Below are positions 9,106 through 18,483 of a DNA stretch of 64,000 bases, piece by piece. Under the pieces are notes generated by a model that did no database searches, was not told where the DNA came from, and worked only from the letters and a program-made list of their open reading frames with translations. This DNA comes from Pycnococcus provasolii. Lineage: Eukaryota > Chlorophyta > Pseudoscourfieldiophyceae > Pseudoscourfieldiales > Pycnococcaceae. The stretch is taken from positions 1,093,501-1,157,500 of the forward strand of contig OW568862.1 in assembly GCA_938743325.2 (NCBI GenBank), read 5' to 3'. The translations under genes and the position numbers were made by a program. Each line of letters opens with the position of its first letter. Position 1 is the stretch's first letter.

Positions 9106-10542
9106 ATGTTTCCACCAATTCAACACACCATCCTGACGTCTTCTCATCTTCTGACGAAATCAACTCCGACTTGTACTCTTCTTTTTCGTGCGTCGTTTGC
9201 AGCTTCGTCGTCGTCGTCCTCCTCCTCATCGTCCTCCTCGTCGTCCTCGTCGTCGTCTTCAACAACCGCTGCTCATGACGTTCACCACCTCCACGAAGGT
9301 CACCACTGCAGCGAAATCAACGACGAACCGTTCGCGTTAAGGCTCGCACAATCTGCTCGTCATAACGACACCAACCACGACAACGTCGCGCCATACCGCT
9401 CACAAACAAATACGACACGCCTCCTACGCCAAGCAGCGGGCATGGCGGCGTGCCGAGTGCCGGGTGTCCCATGGATTGCATCCAAGATACTCGAAACGCG
9501 CATTCCCATTGTCGCGCCGATCGTTAACACCGTGCTCCACTCCACCTTCGTCGGCGGGACTACATGCACGGAAGCTCTCAAGACGTGTAGCAACGCGTGG
9601 CCACCTGAAAAAGTACGCCCGATGCTCGACTTCGCCGCTGAGGCGAACAATGGAAGGCATCCAGACAAGGTTGTGGAAATACTGCACCAGAGCATCGATG
9701 CCGCCGCATCACACCAGTCCGTCGTAATCATCAAGCCATCAGCACTTCTCGAGGATGCAGCCACCAAGGAGGATGTTTGGCATCAACCGGAGGCTGTGCA
9801 GCGTCTCGAACGTCGCCTCGTGGATCTCGCGAAGCATGCGCGCGATGCCAACGTTGTCCTCATGGTCGATGCCGAGCAGTTTCACACGCTCGATGCTACA
9901 CGTGACGTTGTGCGCAGCCTGCAGCGCGAATTCAACCAGTGCGATCGGGCTGTCGTGTACGGCACTACGCAGGCGTACCTCCGGCGCTCGCGAGATGATG
10001 TGCTCGACGACCTGTCCGATGCAACCGTCCACAACTACTCGCTAGGCGTGAAGCTCGTGCGAGGAGCCTATCTAGAAGAGGAGAGGCGTCGGCACGCGCC
10101 CATGTCGCCATGCTTCGCGAATCTGCAGGAGACGACGCGATGCTACTCAGACGTGACGGACATGCTGCTGAATGCCATCGCGTCGCCGGCGATGAGTAGC
10201 CCACACGTCGTGTTTGCCACGCACAATCGAAACAGCATTTTGCACGCCGTTGCAGGTATGCGCGACCGGCAGCTTCTCATCAACGACCGGGTTCCGCACG
10301 TTAGCTTTGCCCAGCTATGGGGAATGGCTGATGAGGTGACGTTCGCGCTCGCTCACGACGCAGTTCTCAAGAACAACTGTGGCGTTTTCAAGTACGTGCC
10401 GTGGGGCTCGCCACGTGACACGGCTCTCTTTTTGGCTCGTCGCGCAAGCGAGAATTCCATGGGCACATGGGCGGTGGATGATATCCAGGCGATGGTGAGG
10501 GAGCTGTGCTCACGCGTGTTTTTTGTGAACCGTTTCCAGTAA
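9106..10542 (+). CDS. PRODH: Proline dehydrogenase, mitochondrial
   Basis: FAD enzyme that oxidises proline to pyrroline-5-carboxylate on the inner mitochondrial membrane. 478 residues. The start at MFPPIQH gives a Ser/Thr-rich, acid-free leader with a run of ~20 Ser, which fits a mitochondrial presequence; the frame upstream lacks similarity. The catalytic barrel shows the family motifs in order: VVLMVDAEQ, VYGTTQAYLRR, KLVRGAYLEEER, FATHNR, WGMADEVTFAL and VFKYVPWG. Length is usual for eukaryotic PRODH. A TGTAA signal lies 47 nt after the stop. The tail-to-tail neighbour is enoyl-CoA reductase, 62 bp away. Confidence 0.93.
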   Translation: MFPPIQHTILTSSHLLTKSTPTCTLLFRASFAASSSSSSSSSSSSSSSSSSSTTAAHDVHHLHEGHHCSEINDEPFALRLAQSARHNDTNHDNVAPYRSQTNTTRLLRQAAGMAACRVPGVPWIASKILETRIPIVAPIVNTVLHSTFVGGTTCTEALKTCSNAWPPEKVRPMLDFAAEANNGRHPDKVVEILHQSIDAAASHQSVVIIKPSALLEDAATKEDVWHQPEAVQRLERRLVDLAKHARDANVVLMVDAEQFHTLDATRDVVRSLQREFNQCDRAVVYGTTQAYLRRSRDDVLDDLSDATVHNYSLGVKLVRGAYLEEERRRHAPMSPCFANLQETTRCYSDVTDMLLNAIASPAMSSPHVVFATHNRNSILHAVAGMRDRQLLINDRVPHVSFAQLWGMADEVTFALAHDAVLKNNCGVFKYVPWGSPRDTALFLARRASENSMGTWAVDDIQAMVRELCSRVFFVNRFQ

Positions 10543-10588
10543 CACACACACAAGGGGAAAAAGAAAAAGGAGGTAGTAAGAGAGTGAG

Positions 10589-10593
10589 TGTAA
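10589..10593 (+). terminator. Putative UGUAA poly(A) signal of proline dehydrogenase
   Basis: TGTAA lies 47 nt past the stop. UGUAA is the known chlorophyte near-upstream poly(A) element. Confidence 0.4.
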
Positions 10594-10604
10594 CTGACTA
10601 TAAC

Positions 10605-11585
10605 TCAGATAAGCGGCGGTAGGATGATGAAGCGGCGTGGGTACTTCTCGCGCCCCTCCTTGCCATCAAACGTGCGCTTGAGTCGCTTGTGCTTGGCAAT
10701 CGCCCACAGCGTCATCTGGTATCCTCCTGCGAACATGAACAGGATTCCCGGGATACTCTGCGTGGCAACGTTGAACAGCAACCACCCAAGGATCTCGAAC
10801 GTGTAGTTGGCGCACGTCACGTAGTTGAAGAGAAACCCTCGTGGCACGCGGTACTCCTTGCTTCCCTTCGGTCGCAGGTTCGCGAGAATCACGTGGCTGT
10901 ACAGGTTTCCAGCCTGCATGAGCATGGCGCCGGCGAGTGCCCACTTGCTCCTCTCAAACGGAGGCGGCGTGTACAGCGGGTGGTTGACGAAGTAGCTCAC
11001 GAACGCCGCGAAGGCCCAGTAGTACGAGCAGTTGCGCAGGAGGTTGAAGATGGGCATCGTTCCGTGGCTGAACTTGTGAACGAAGAACGTTTCAAGGATG
11101 CGCTTGGCAAAGTGGAATGACCAGTACGCGGTGGCGATCGCCTGCACGGGATGGCGCGGGCACTCCCCGTTCTGGAGCATGCTTTCTGGGTAGAGAAGCT
11201 TGGGCAGGTAGTACACGAGCGGGTATACGGCCATGGGTCCGAAGTACTCCCAGAAGAAGACGGTGACGTACCCCACTTGCTGTCCGAGATCCTTGAAGTG
11301 AAGCGTGTCCCCATCCTTGAGGTTGTAGTCAGAGAGTTTCTTGCCAGACGCGAGTGCGACTGGTCGAGCTTTCTTTCCATCAGCGGTGACCGCCCCAGGA
11401 ACGAGGGGTAGCGTGAATCGTTGTCGTTCCGGCACGAGTATGGGTTTGCCCGGAATCCGAACGAGTTTTTTCAGAGAGAGGGAGTGCATTTCCGCGAGCA
11501 GGCCGTCGACCGTTTCCCCCGCGTCTATATGTAATCCTCCGTCGACTACCAGACGCCCGGACCGAGACGCGATGACGAGCTTCAT
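10605..11585 (-). CDS. TECR: Very-long-chain enoyl-CoA reductase (TECR/TSC13/CER10)
   Basis: Last enzyme of the ER fatty-acid elongase cycle; it reduces trans-2-enoyl-CoA with NADPH. 326 residues, close to the ~308-310 usual in plants and animals. Residues 1-100 are the ubiquitin-like N-terminal domain ending in LKDGDTLHFKDLG and QVGY, as in the family. Residues ~105-326 form the polytopic steroid-5-alpha-reductase-type domain, with ILETFFVHKFSHGTMP, then RNCSYYW, PRGFLFNYVTCANYTFEILGW and the C-terminal HKRLKRTF. The start ATG is the only sensible one. No intron is seen. Confidence 0.93.
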   Translation of the reverse strand: MKLVIASRSGRLVVDGGLHIDAGETVDGLLAEMHSLSLKKLVRIPGKPILVPERQRFTLPLVPGAVTADGKKARPVALASGKKLSDYNLKDGDTLHFKDLGQQVGYVTVFFWEYFGPMAVYPLVYYLPKLLYPESMLQNGECPRHPVQAIATAYWSFHFAKRILETFFVHKFSHGTMPIFNLLRNCSYYWAFAAFVSYFVNHPLYTPPPFERSKWALAGAMLMQAGNLYSHVILANLRPKGSKEYRVPRGFLFNYVTCANYTFEILGWLLFNVATQSIPGILFMFAGGYQMTLWAIAKHKRLKRTFDGKEGREKYPRRFIILPPLI

Positions 11586-12020
11586 TCTTCCTAAAGGTAT
11601 TCCTATGAGCTATGAGATGAGGGCAAAGACACTATGATATCAAGAATGATTCGCGATGGCGGAGAGCGAGACACTGGAGACACTGGAGACAGGGGATCCC
11701 AGCAAAACCCACAACAACAACAAAAAAAAACCACAATCACGCCGCCGATCTTCTAAAAAGCCTCCCTCCCAGACTCCCAATGAGAAGGTCTATAAGGGAT
11801 TCCATCCAACGAGGGATCCCCGACATTGCATATAAAATTAACTGGGTCCGAGAGGACGAGTATTCGGCCCGCCCTAATAATGGCCCTATTGGGCTGGACC
11901 CCTCTGTTACTTCGTAATACAGTATGCGCTACTTATCTTATGTAGTTTTAAAACGTGACGATCTTAGTGGTTAGGTTACTCCGTTCTTAACTTAACTTTT
12001 TGTTTTTTTCTCACTTCACT
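11586..12020. other. Intergenic, no gene seen
   Basis: AT-richer spacer between two minus-strand genes. It should hold the enoyl-CoA reductase promoter at its left side and the 3' end of the next gene at its right side. No clear repeat. Confidence 0.5.
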
Positions 12021-13214
12021 TCACTCAAGCACGCCGTACGCGTACAGAACCTGGTTCAACGACGCCGCGTAGCGATCCGGAGAACGGAACAACGGGCAGT
12101 TGCGACCGCACTTGAACGGATAAGAACTGTCGAGAGGATGCGTGCCGTGAGGGCACGCGCACAGAGGAGGAAGCTCGATGCCCAACTCGTCCAACTTCTC
12201 CGTCAGGCGGCTGTGAAGCGCACCGTTGTAGCGAATGCGCTCCACCGCACGCGTCTGACGAACCTGAAGCTCCGTGGTCTCTCCGTCGCCGAGCGCGCGC
12301 GCCGCACCGTGGTCCGACGCAAGGCGCGCGAGGCGAAGGGCGCCGTCCGCGCGCTCCGAGAGCTCCGCGCGAGCAACGGCAGCCTGCGCCTCAGCCTCCG
12401 CGGCGGCCGCCGCCGCCTGCGCGCGCGCGTTGCTCGCCTCCTCCTCGCGCCGAATGCGGTCGAGGCTTAGGCGCATCGCCTCCTCGCGCCGCTCCGCCGC
12501 GCGGCGCCGCTCATCCTCCATCTCCGCGCGAATCACGTTGCGGAATCGCCGACCCTGCAAGTCGCGTCCCGCCGCGGCATCCGTCGCGTCCCAGGCGACG
12601 AAGCTTGGCACACCGCTGTCGCTCGCTTCGCGGCGCACGCCCGGCGAGTCCTTCTGTTCCGTGGCAGGCTTGACGTGCGCGAGCAAGCTGCGGCGTGCTG
12701 CCAGGCTCGCCTGCTGCGCGTTCTGCTGGTTGCGCGCCACGGACGCCGAGACGGGCACGCTGGGCTCGACGGGCAAGTCCGTGATGCTCGCCGGCGTCGG
12801 CGTCGGCGGCTGACGCTGCTGCCTCTGCCAAGCCGCATCGGGAGCGTCCGCCGCCGCCTTGGCCTCCTCGTAGTTGGCCTTCTTGGTTCGCTCGATGTGC
12901 GTCATTCGCACCTTGACCGCCTCGTGGAAGAGCTTGTTGCGCGCCTCCTTGACCGCCTTGAGCTGCGACATGCGAACGCGCTCGTGCTTCGCTGCTTCCC
13001 TTGCGTCGTAGTCGGTGAACGACTGGCGCACGACGACGTACTTGTTCGGCGGGCACTGGCTTGGCGGGAGAACGTGAAAGGCTGCGTGTCTCTCGACGCG
13101 GTGTTTGACGAGAAAGAGCGGCTTGTTATTTTCGATTTGCACCTCCTCCGGCGGTGCCTTAGCGAGCGCGAGTCCGACGTCTGACATTTCGCGGAGCGGC
13201 CTGAGCGACGTCAT
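12021..13214 (-). CDS. Coiled-coil protein with C-terminal Cys motif, possibly CCDC15-like
   Basis: 397 residues. Residues ~65-125 and ~225-320 are Arg/Glu/Ala-rich helices typical of coiled coils, with a Pro/Ser/Gln-rich linker between. The C-terminal ~60 residues are different in character: ELPPLCACPHGTHP followed by KCGRNCPLF, then YAASLNQVLYAYGV. From memory, a similar short Cys-containing C-terminus (LPPLCxC...NCxFY) marks CCDC15, a centriole inner-scaffold protein; this is a recollection, not a search. If correct, it would mean the alga builds centrioles or flagella. Otherwise it is an unassigned coiled-coil protein. Confidence 0.6.
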   Translation of the reverse strand: MTSLRPLREMSDVGLALAKAPPEEVQIENNKPLFLVKHRVERHAAFHVLPPSQCPPNKYVVVRQSFTDYDAREAAKHERVRMSQLKAVKEARNKLFHEAVKVRMTHIERTKKANYEEAKAAADAPDAAWQRQQRQPPTPTPASITDLPVEPSVPVSASVARNQQNAQQASLAARRSLLAHVKPATEQKDSPGVRREASDSGVPSFVAWDATDAAAGRDLQGRRFRNVIRAEMEDERRRAAERREEAMRLSLDRIRREEEASNARAQAAAAAAEAEAQAAVARAELSERADGALRLARLASDHGAARALGDGETTELQVRQTRAVERIRYNGALHSRLTEKLDELGIELPPLCACPHGTHPLDSSYPFKCGRNCPLFRSPDRYAASLNQVLYAYGVLE

Positions 13215-13993
13215 TGGCAGTGATTCCTAAAGGCCGGGAAGAAAAGAAAAAAGAGGAGCAGCCTCCAAGCAAGAATACCTTAAGGCAAGCAATCTTCAGT
13301 TTTTTTAATGGAAGAAGAGGATTTGAAAACTACCCTACCAGCAGTGTTGAGACGAGTTGAAGTGGGAAGTGGGAGTTGAGTTTGTTGTTGTGCTGCAGCT
13401 GAGACAAGTGGGAGCGAGAGAGACCAGTTGTACAGTAGGTGCAAGAAGGACGGCAACTGGCAACTGGCGGGAGGGACATGATTTCAAATGCACAACTGCA
13501 CAACTGCACAACTGCACAACTGCACAAGCCCTGTTGCCTGTCCAATTGTCCATGTCACTGTGTGAAGGCTTTAGCTGGTTCTTTATTAGCTGGTTCTTCG
13601 GTCGCCGGTGCCTTGCGCGATGATGCCTTGCTTGATGGCCTCAGTTGCATCATCGCATGGCTTCATTGGCTTGCTTCAGCCTTACAGTTGATTTCTGTTG
13701 ATGGCAGTTCTCCGATGCATCGGTGAACCTCATCGGTGAGGATGGTCGTGAGGATCGTGCTCGTCGTGAGCCGTGATAACGATGGATGAAATCATGGCAA
13801 TACTGAGTTTCTTAAGGAGGTGATGCCACAACATTCAATCTATTGCCTTCCTGTACGTGGTACTCGGTCCCCTCCTTCGGCGGCAAGCCTTCTTGCGCGT
13901 CCGGACATCTTCCTCCAGTCACGTGTGCTCGTTGGCATGTCAACGACCTTTGAGATACTGTAGTGGTAAGTAGTGGGTAGTCGCAGCCGCCCG
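13215..13993. promoter_or_regulatory. Divergent intergenic region with octamer repeat
   Basis: About 780 bp between the coiled-coil gene and a glycosyltransferase gene, read divergently. It contains five tandem CACAACTG units and no supported gene. Short frames across it are repeat-driven. Confidence 0.5.
13491..13530 (+). repeat. Tandem CACAACTG octamer, about five copies
   Basis: Perfect 8-bp units in the divergent spacer. Isolated CAACTGG copies precede it near 13455. Confidence 0.85.
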
Positions 13994-15400
13994 ATGTACG
14001 CGCGCGTGCGTCCGTCGCAATCGACGATACACTCAGAGTCGTTGGCGTCGTTGCAAAGCCGCGAAGGAGTCAGTTCATCAGCAGAAAGGCGAAAGGGGTC
14101 GTCAGCGACAGTTTCGTTGCTGTCAAAATCGGGCGGCGTCATCGCCAAGGCATTCGCGGTGGTGGTTATTCTCGTGGTGGCGGACACGCTCACGGACCAC
14201 CTCGCCGTAATCATTGACGGAGAAGTTCAACACGCCGACGAAAAAGACAACGTCGCGACACGAAGACAGGGGAAACTGACAACAACACCCTCAAGCACGA
14301 CGAAGGCTGCTGTGGTGGATGAAAACGTGACAACAACGTCGACGACGACGAAAGCGGCGGTAGAGCTTGACCTGCCGAAAGATGACCTTGGACAGGTGAT
14401 GTACAAGTCAGAATGGCCGCAGAAGGCTATCGTGCCTCAGGAGAGCCGGAAGCGCACGGCCTCGACCAACGTGAACAGCGTCCGTGATAAAGTTGCCGAA
14501 ATGCGCGCTCGTTTGCGAGGCGTCATACAGCAGAAAACTTCGCGCGTTCAGCAGCTGCGCGGGATGGCTCCTCATCATGTTCAGAAGGCGGGCGGCGGCG
14601 GCAATTGCGGCGACTCTCTTGCAAATCTGGCGAAGTTTCGTGCGTTGAAAACGCAAAGTCGCAGCCATGCTACCTCCTCTTTCGTCATCGGAGGAGTCGC
14701 GGGACCGCGCAGGTACAAGGATCCAATCAGCGACGCGCAGTCGATTCAGACGCTTAAGCGCCTGGTGGAATTGGCGTATAGCATTGGTGGTGTTGCCGAT
14801 GTTGCCATCGTCGGCGCAGAAGATCAGTTCTTGAAGGCTATGAAGGCCATCAACTGCACAAGCAGGTGCCACTTCGAGTACGACGAGGCGCAGACGGGTG
14901 GCCGCGTCGAGAAGATTGCTCGTGCACGCAATCAGCTCTTGCGACATGCGAAGAGCAAGGCGTACGATTTCATGATCATGACGGATCTCGACGGCTCGTG
15001 CAGGTACAACGCTTCGGTGCTGACGGCGATTGTCGACACGGAGTACGACATGCTTTCCTTCACGCCCAATAGCCAAGATTACTGGGATCTGTACGCACTA
15101 CGCGCACCATGGTACCCTGAGAACCGCTGGGGTCCGCGGAGCCGGTGCAACCCGGCTAAGTGGAAGGTGAACGACATCATGAGGCAAGCGCGGGAAGCGC
15201 GGGCAGTCGTGGATGTGGAATCAGCGTTCATGATGGCCGCGGTGTACAGAGTCTCCGCGCTCCTGGAAAGCGCGTGCGCGTATGGAAGCATCAGCAAGGA
15301 CCGGAACTTGGAGTGCGAGCACGTCGTCTTCAACTCGTGTCTGCGTCGAGAGGCGCCTCGTAGAATGTTTGGCATCTTGCCGGTGACCTACTGCATGTAA
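13994..15400 (+). CDS. Putative type II membrane glycosyltransferase (GT-A fold)
   Basis: 468 residues from the first ATG; the frame upstream is open only from a GTG. A hydrophobic anchor lies near residues 45-70 after a basic, Ser-rich cytosolic tail, followed by a Thr-rich stem, as in Golgi type II enzymes. The catalytic part (~220-468) contains RIARARNQLL-like spacing (EKIARARNQLLRHAK), then DFMIMTDLDGSC, where DLD is a candidate metal-binding DxD, and APWYPENRW and VESAFMMAAVYR further on. This arrangement recalls GT69/CAP59-type mannosyltransferases and related GT-A enzymes, but the family is not certain. It converges on a GT29 gene 100 bp away. Two TGTAA elements are at or just after the stop. 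Confidence 0.7.
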   Translation: MYARVRPSQSTIHSESLASLQSREGVSSSAERRKGSSATVSLLSKSGGVIAKAFAVVVILVVADTLTDHLAVIIDGEVQHADEKDNVATRRQGKLTTTPSSTTKAAVVDENVTTTSTTTKAAVELDLPKDDLGQVMYKSEWPQKAIVPQESRKRTASTNVNSVRDKVAEMRARLRGVIQQKTSRVQQLRGMAPHHVQKAGGGGNCGDSLANLAKFRALKTQSRSHATSSFVIGGVAGPRRYKDPISDAQSIQTLKRLVELAYSIGGVADVAIVGAEDQFLKAMKAINCTSRCHFEYDEAQTGGRVEKIARARNQLLRHAKSKAYDFMIMTDLDGSCRYNASVLTAIVDTEYDMLSFTPNSQDYWDLYALRAPWYPENRWGPRSRCNPAKWKVNDIMRQAREARAVVDVESAFMMAAVYRVSALLESACAYGSISKDRNLECEHVVFNSCLRREAPRRMFGILPVTYCM

Positions 15401-15409
15401 AATCACGAG

Positions 15410-15414
15410 TGTAA
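15410..15414 (+). terminator. Putative UGUAA poly(A) signal
   Basis: TGTAA begins 10 nt after the stop of the plus-strand glycosyltransferase. Confidence 0.4.
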
Positions 15415-15468
15415 AGTACCATGTACTCTTCTTCTCTGCCACAATAGTGTGTTCGAACATGAGAAAAT

Positions 15469-15473
15469 TTACA
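15469..15473 (-). terminator. Putative UGUAA poly(A) signal of the GT29 gene
   Basis: TTACA on the plus strand is TGTAA on the minus strand, 28 nt past the GT29 stop. Confidence 0.35.
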
Positions 15474-15500
15474 TACAACATACAATTTTAAGTACACCGT

Positions 15501-17300
15501 TCACTGCTGTCGACGACGACGGGCGAATGGACGGACGAAGTCGTCGCCTCGGCGCCTTCTGCCGGCGGCATCCTTCTTCACCACTGGCTTGATGTCGAAG
15601 CCTTCCAAGAAGAGGTCGTCCTTCGACGCGCTCGGCCTCGCGCGGAGCGCCTTTGGTCGCAAGCCGCATAACTTGTTTTCTGCCGTGGTGCCTCCTACTT
15701 TCGGCGAGCAGAAGGTGACGAGCCCAGCCTCAACGAGCGCGCGCAGGAGTGCCCTCTCTGCGTCGAATGAGTGCGTGCGGTTCATGGAGTTCTTCTTCCG
15801 GCTGTGCTGCGGGCTGAAGAGGTAGAAGTAGTGGTAGGTGTGCCTCTCGCCGCTGTTCTCGTCGTCGAGGCCGAACCCGTACACTGTCACCGTGCCACAC
15901 ATCTGCAGGAGAAGGTAAACGCCGACGAAGCCGCTGCTTGGCGTGGAGCCACCGTAGAAGGGCCCAAAGCCGCGCTCCTCAAGTCGCTGCCGGTACTCGA
16001 GAAGCAGCTGCCTCGCCTTTCCCACGACGCGGCTGCTGAGGTACAGCGCCGTGACGTCGCTGCGAGCCGTCTTCAGATACTGCGCCATCTGGTCGTACGC
16101 CTTCGGCCTCGCCCTCGTGACGATGAGCGTGACATCGTCCTCGAGCGGCAGACCGCCGCCGTCAACGTACCTGAGGTCGCCGTACTTGTTGGCCCAGCGC
16201 GTGTTGATGAGGCGGAAGGTGGTGCGGCTGCCGACGTTCTTGATGAGCTTGTTCACACGGTCGCCCGGCGGTGCCTGGTTCAGACGAAGTACCACGTCGT
16301 GGCTATCTATGGCAGCACCGTATGTGGCATTCAGCAGATGTCCCGAGTTTCCAACCACCGCACAGCTGCTGAAGTTGTACGAGTCCAGAATGCGCATATC
16401 GCTGCTCGGCAAGCTGCGCAGATTATTGATGGTGAGAGTACCGTTCTCGTCCGCGTAGTGCCCGAGCAGCTTCTGGAAGTTGCCCTGGTGCACGAAGAGG
16501 TCCTTGATGCGCAGTGCGCCCCGGCCGCTTGGCCTAATCTCCTCGCTTCTCACGTCCGGCATGTGCTCACCTCTCGCAATAGCCGCCGCCATGGCGGCGC
16601 GTGCCTTGGTCGCCTTTTCGTCGCGCTCGCGCTCCGCCTCGTCATCCATGGGACTGGCACCAGCGGCGGCGTCGTTCCTTCCTTCCCCTCCTTCAAAGTC
16701 CGCGTCCCCGTCGTTCTCGTCAACCTCGTCGTCGGTGTCACCTTTCCTTCGTTTCCGGCCGCCAACGCCGCCCCCACTCTTGGGCACGGGAGCCGCCGCG
16801 CGTTCTTTCACAAACGCGTCGGCGACACGCTGTGCGACCGGGTTACGCGTCGTCGTCTTGTGCGCTGCCCTTGCCAAGTTCGCGTCACCACCCTCAGGAG
16901 TCACGTGCGCTCGTTCGTGTGCTCTCGCCATCGAGCTTGCGTGCCTGATGTGCATGGCTCGCATCATGATCCACACCGTTGCGGTAGACAGCAAAAGGAG
17001 CGCCAGCACTTCGACTATGCGCGGGTAGCAACCGTTCCCACCGCTGCTGGCGGTGGAGCGCGTCGGGACCCGACGGGCGGTGGCAGAAGGCACGGCCGAC
17101 GCTGCGACCGCTGGCGCGGTGCCCTGCAACAACGGCGCGGCGCGGTGCCTGGAGGCCATCAAAGACGCGATCGGAACGGCCGGCGCTTGGTGCGAATGTG
17201 CGATGTGCGCTTTATCCGATGGGGTTGTGGATGTGCCGATGGGACTGGGCGGACTGGGGTCTGGGCGGACTGGCCGATGTTCCGCGTCGTTGTACGACAT
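15501..17300 (-). CDS. GT29 sialyltransferase-like glycosyltransferase
   Basis: Golgi type II enzyme of 599 residues; the start is moved to the ATG two codons inside the open frame. A transmembrane anchor (VEVLALLLLSTATVWIM) lies near residues 93-110, then a long acidic stem to ~290. The catalytic domain has the GT29 signatures: sialylmotif L (SSCAVVGNSGHLLN, Cys313, through VVLRLNQAP), sialylmotif S (STPSSGFVG, Cys468 in LLQMCGTVTVYGFG) and a VS-like motif (HSFDAE). Cys313 and Cys468 match the pair that forms the conserved disulfide. Plants and green algae have GT29 proteins acting on Kdo or other acidic sugars rather than on sialic acid, so the donor is unknown. It converges on another glycosyltransferase. 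Confidence 0.9.
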   Translation of the reverse strand: MSYNDAEHRPVRPDPSPPSPIGTSTTPSDKAHIAHSHQAPAVPIASLMASRHRAAPLLQGTAPAVAASAVPSATARRVPTRSTASSGGNGCYPRIVEVLALLLLSTATVWIMMRAMHIRHASSMARAHERAHVTPEGGDANLARAAHKTTTRNPVAQRVADAFVKERAAAPVPKSGGGVGGRKRRKGDTDDEVDENDGDADFEGGEGRNDAAAGASPMDDEAERERDEKATKARAAMAAAIARGEHMPDVRSEEIRPSGRGALRIKDLFVHQGNFQKLLGHYADENGTLTINNLRSLPSSDMRILDSYNFSSCAVVGNSGHLLNATYGAAIDSHDVVLRLNQAPPGDRVNKLIKNVGSRTTFRLINTRWANKYGDLRYVDGGGLPLEDDVTLIVTRARPKAYDQMAQYLKTARSDVTALYLSSRVVGKARQLLLEYRQRLEERGFGPFYGGSTPSSGFVGVYLLLQMCGTVTVYGFGLDDENSGERHTYHYFYLFSPQHSRKKNSMNRTHSFDAERALLRALVEAGLVTFCSPKVGGTTAENKLCGLRPKALRARPSASKDDLFLEGFDIKPVVKKDAAGRRRRGDDFVRPFARRRRQQ

Positions 17301-17376
17301 GGTCAAGAAGAAGTCCCTCCCCGTTTACTCGGAGTTTTTCCCAAACTGCTGATTCACTGCTGCAATCCGGTTCGCT

Positions 17377-18483
17377 TCAATTCACTTTCTTGTAGTGGTT
17401 CTTGAGCTTCTTCGCGATGACGTCCTCCGCCTTTTTCACCGCCTCGTCGTGGCTCCCATAGGATGTGTCTTGTTGGCGCACCTGAGCCGCACTGCCATCG
17501 ATTGGTCCCCAAGTCGCGAAGACCTCAGAGCCGCGCACGTCGACCTGGTAGAACTTATTGTGGCGTTTCCCACCTGGTGTCGTGCCGGTGTTCTCCATCC
17601 TGCAGGGAAATGTGCTACCAGCGCTCTTTCCGACACTCAGATCGAAGTTGAGCTCACGCTGAGAATTCTTGAGCTTCTTCTTCGGCGTTGCTTGGTATTG
17701 AGCAGCAACCGTCGCGGCGTCAATCCCAAGAGCTCGATCGTTCTTGCGTTTCTTCTTGGTCGGAGTGACGAAGTCCTTCGCATCTTGCTGATGATTCACG
17801 AGAAGATTCTCCACGCGTGCCTCCATCGCCTCAGAGATCTGTTCCCAGACAGACTTGCCGCCGGCGCCAGCAGCAGCGGGAGGCTCATCGTCGTCGTCCA
17901 TGAATACGCTGAGCGCTTCTACCGCAGCCTCATACAAGCTCTTCTGCGGGCAAAGCTTATCGAGAACTTCGTCCAAGTCTAGTGATTTGTACATCATGAG
18001 AGCTGGTTTGCCACCACTTTTCTTCAGAGCTTCATCGACGGAGTTGACGATCATCGCCGCCTCCGCGTCCTTAGCGTCATCACGACGCACTTTGAGACTT
18101 GTATCAAGTCCCAACTTTTCCGCCGAATCTCGCATCATCTGTTGCACGACGAGAGGATCCGATTCACCATCATCGTCGTCGTCGGGAGCAGCGACATAAA
18201 CCACGTAAAGGAGTCGTCGCTTCGACGCACCACGCGGCTCAGATGCTAAGATGGCATGTGGAGCGAGCCTGACAATTGGGGTGGAAGAAGAGCAGGCGTC
18301 ACCAGCAGCCTGAGATTGAGCTTCAGCTTCTCCTATTCCTCCTCCCGCGAGCAGGAATGCGAGTGCTTTCGCTGTTCCTGCAGCGAAACCGAATGCCGAC
18401 GCCGCATTGAGGGAGAGGGAGAGAGAGCGCTCCTCCTTGTCCTTGGAAGGAAGGGGTAGTGGTATGCGAAGCAGAAGCGCCAT
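17377..18483 (-). CDS. WGR-domain protein
   Basis: 368 residues from MALLLRIPL; the longer frame starts earlier but reads through spacer-like DNA. Residues 1-55 hold a hydrophobic, Ser/Leu-rich segment. Residues ~75-180 contain a hydrophobic strand (RLLYVVYVAA) followed by an acidic loop and helices. Residues ~240-275 are Lys-rich (PTKKKRKND, TPKKKLKN), like a nuclear localisation signal. The C-terminal ~80 residues are a WGR domain: HNKFYQVDV, FATWGPIDG, QQDTSYGSHDEAVKKAEDVI and KKLKNHYKKV. WGR domains bind DNA ends in PARP proteins. No PARP catalytic or BRCT domain is present, so this is a stand-alone WGR protein of unknown role. Confidence 0.75.
   Translation of the reverse strand: MALLLRIPLPLPSKDKEERSLSLSLNAASAFGFAAGTAKALAFLLAGGGIGEAEAQSQAAGDACSSSTPIVRLAPHAILASEPRGASKRRLLYVVYVAAPDDDDDGESDPLVVQQMMRDSAEKLGLDTSLKVRRDDAKDAEAAMIVNSVDEALKKSGGKPALMMYKSLDLDEVLDKLCPQKSLYEAAVEALSVFMDDDDEPPAAAGAGGKSVWEQISEAMEARVENLLVNHQQDAKDFVTPTKKKRKNDRALGIDAATVAAQYQATPKKKLKNSQRELNFDLSVGKSAGSTFPCRMENTGTTPGGKRHNKFYQVDVRGSEVFATWGPIDGSAAQVRQQDTSYGSHDEAVKKAEDVIAKKLKNHYKKVN

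Noticed and set aside
15771-17405. 544-residue plus-strand frame opposite the GT29 gene
   Set aside because: Antisense of conserved sialylmotifs; composition Arg/His-rich with no family match.
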